A stretch of 64,000 bases of DNA from Bradyrhizobium sp. CCBAU 051011 (lineage in GTDB: Bacteria; Pseudomonadota; Alphaproteobacteria; Rhizobiales; Xanthobacteraceae). The translations under genes and the position numbers were made by a program. The DNA lies in assembly GCF_009930815.1 (NCBI RefSeq), contig NZ_CP022222.1, forward strand, positions 5,436,501-5,500,500. Direction: 5' to 3'. Of this stretch, positions 63,626 to 64,000 are shown piece after piece (within the stretch, counting starts at the first letter, position 1; every line of letters starts with the position of its first letter). The notes under the pieces are model-generated. The model searched no databases. It saw only the letters and a list, made by a program, of their open reading frames with translations, and had not been told where the DNA came from.

Positions 63626-64000
63626 TCACATCTCCCTGCGCGGATTCTGCTCGTTTTTCGGTTGCCATGTCTCCAGAAATTCGACCAGTTCGGGTTCTTC
63701 GGCTGTGGGCAGCACCACCTTGAGGGCGATCAGTTGATGCCCGCGCTGTCCGGTTTTGCGGTTGCGAATGCCCATTTCACGCAGCCGCAAGGTGGTGCCC
63801 GTATTCGATCCCTTCGGGACGGTCATCGTCACTGATTGACCTATTGTCGGCACCTGGATCCGGCCACCGAGCATCGCTTCCCTCAGGGTCACTGGAACCT
63901 CGACATGGATGTTGTCGTCCTTGCGGCGAAAGAACGGATGCGGCTGGATGTGCAGCTCGACATAGGCATCGCCCGGCGGCCCTCCGCCATAACCGGGCAT
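63626..64000 (-). CDS. cbpA: CbpA/DnaJ-like co-chaperone, C-terminal part
   Basis: The DnaJ C-terminal substrate-binding domain: DAYVELHIQPHPFFRRKDDN, VEVPVTLREAMLGGRIQVPT, RLREMGIRNRKTGQRGHQLI. The gene enters from beyond base 64000, so the J-domain and start are outside the window. No zinc-finger repeats are visible, which fits CbpA rather than DnaJ. With cbpM it forms a DnaK co-chaperone unit next to fixK. Confidence 0.88.
   Translation of the reverse strand: MPGYGGGPPGDAYVELHIQPHPFFRRKDDNIHVEVPVTLREAMLGGRIQVPTIGQSVTMTVPKGSNTGTTLRLREMGIRNRKTGQRGHQLIALKVVLPTAEEPELVEFLETWQPKNEQNPRREM

Overview
The window reads as the chromosome of a Bradyrhizobium-like alphaproteobacterium (Nitrobacteraceae). 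The strongest evidence is a FixL whose haem His200, Arg220 and phospho-acceptor His291 fall at the residue numbers known from Bradyrhizobium FixL. It lies with FixJ, a cysteine-less-N-terminus FixK-type regulator, a CIRCE-controlled groESL operon, and many short proteins of kinds common in that genus. No rRNA, tRNA or CRISPR array was seen.

The organising principle is low-oxygen control. Scanning by eye for the FixK/FNR box TTGA-N6-(T/G)CAA gave 15 exact matches, 12 of them fully palindromic TTGA-N6-TCAA, plus three near matches. Essentially all lie in intergenic DNA within about 30-180 bp of a start codon. FixL (50755-52290), FixJ (50148-50765) and FixK (62366-63052) would form the sensor-to-box cascade. 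The boxed genes are a survival programme: PstS, Hsp20, universal stress protein, triple-BON protein, CBS-domain proteins, a Lon-type protease, a ribosome-hibernation factor fused to a cold-shock domain, PRPP synthetase, phosphoribosyltransferase, an APH-like kinase, PEP synthase, a coiled-coil protein and an MFS transporter. The NAD-salvage pair pncB-pncA lies behind the boxed phosphoribosyltransferase. The gene list strikingly parallels the DosR dormancy regulon of Mycobacterium, which is also run by a haem sensor kinase.

Layout. 0-5.7 kb: kinase, broken EcfG-type sigma factor, pstS, cspA, fatty-acid desaturase. 6-11 kb: decayed copy of a three-gene block, trehalose-6-phosphate synthase, IS remnant. 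11.5-13.7 kb: groESL. 13.8-28.7 kb: mixed intact stress genes (AI-2E-family permease, hsp20, SbmA/BacA-like ABC transporter, CsbD, transglutaminase, VIT transporter) and many frameshifted or internally deleted genes (macAB, a LOV-like kinase, rlpA, BA14K, ppk2, ABC-2 permease, topoisomerase VI B). 29-34.6 kb: hibernation and NAD-salvage block. 35.2-36.7 kb: an IS5-type element. 37-48.5 kb: Usp/BON/Lon/CBS/MFS block with a partial duplication of the lon gene. 49-64 kb: DUF6894, FixJ/FixL, CBS, Mg-type P-ATPase, PEP synthase, cytochromes c, FixK and cbpA-cbpM (cut by the window end).

A second theme is decay. More than fifteen genes are broken by single-base indels, nonsense codons or internal deletions, while the large core genes are intact. 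Some single-base losses are in C runs, so sequencing error has to be excluded for those; the deletions, the partial duplication and the nonsense codons cannot be explained that way.
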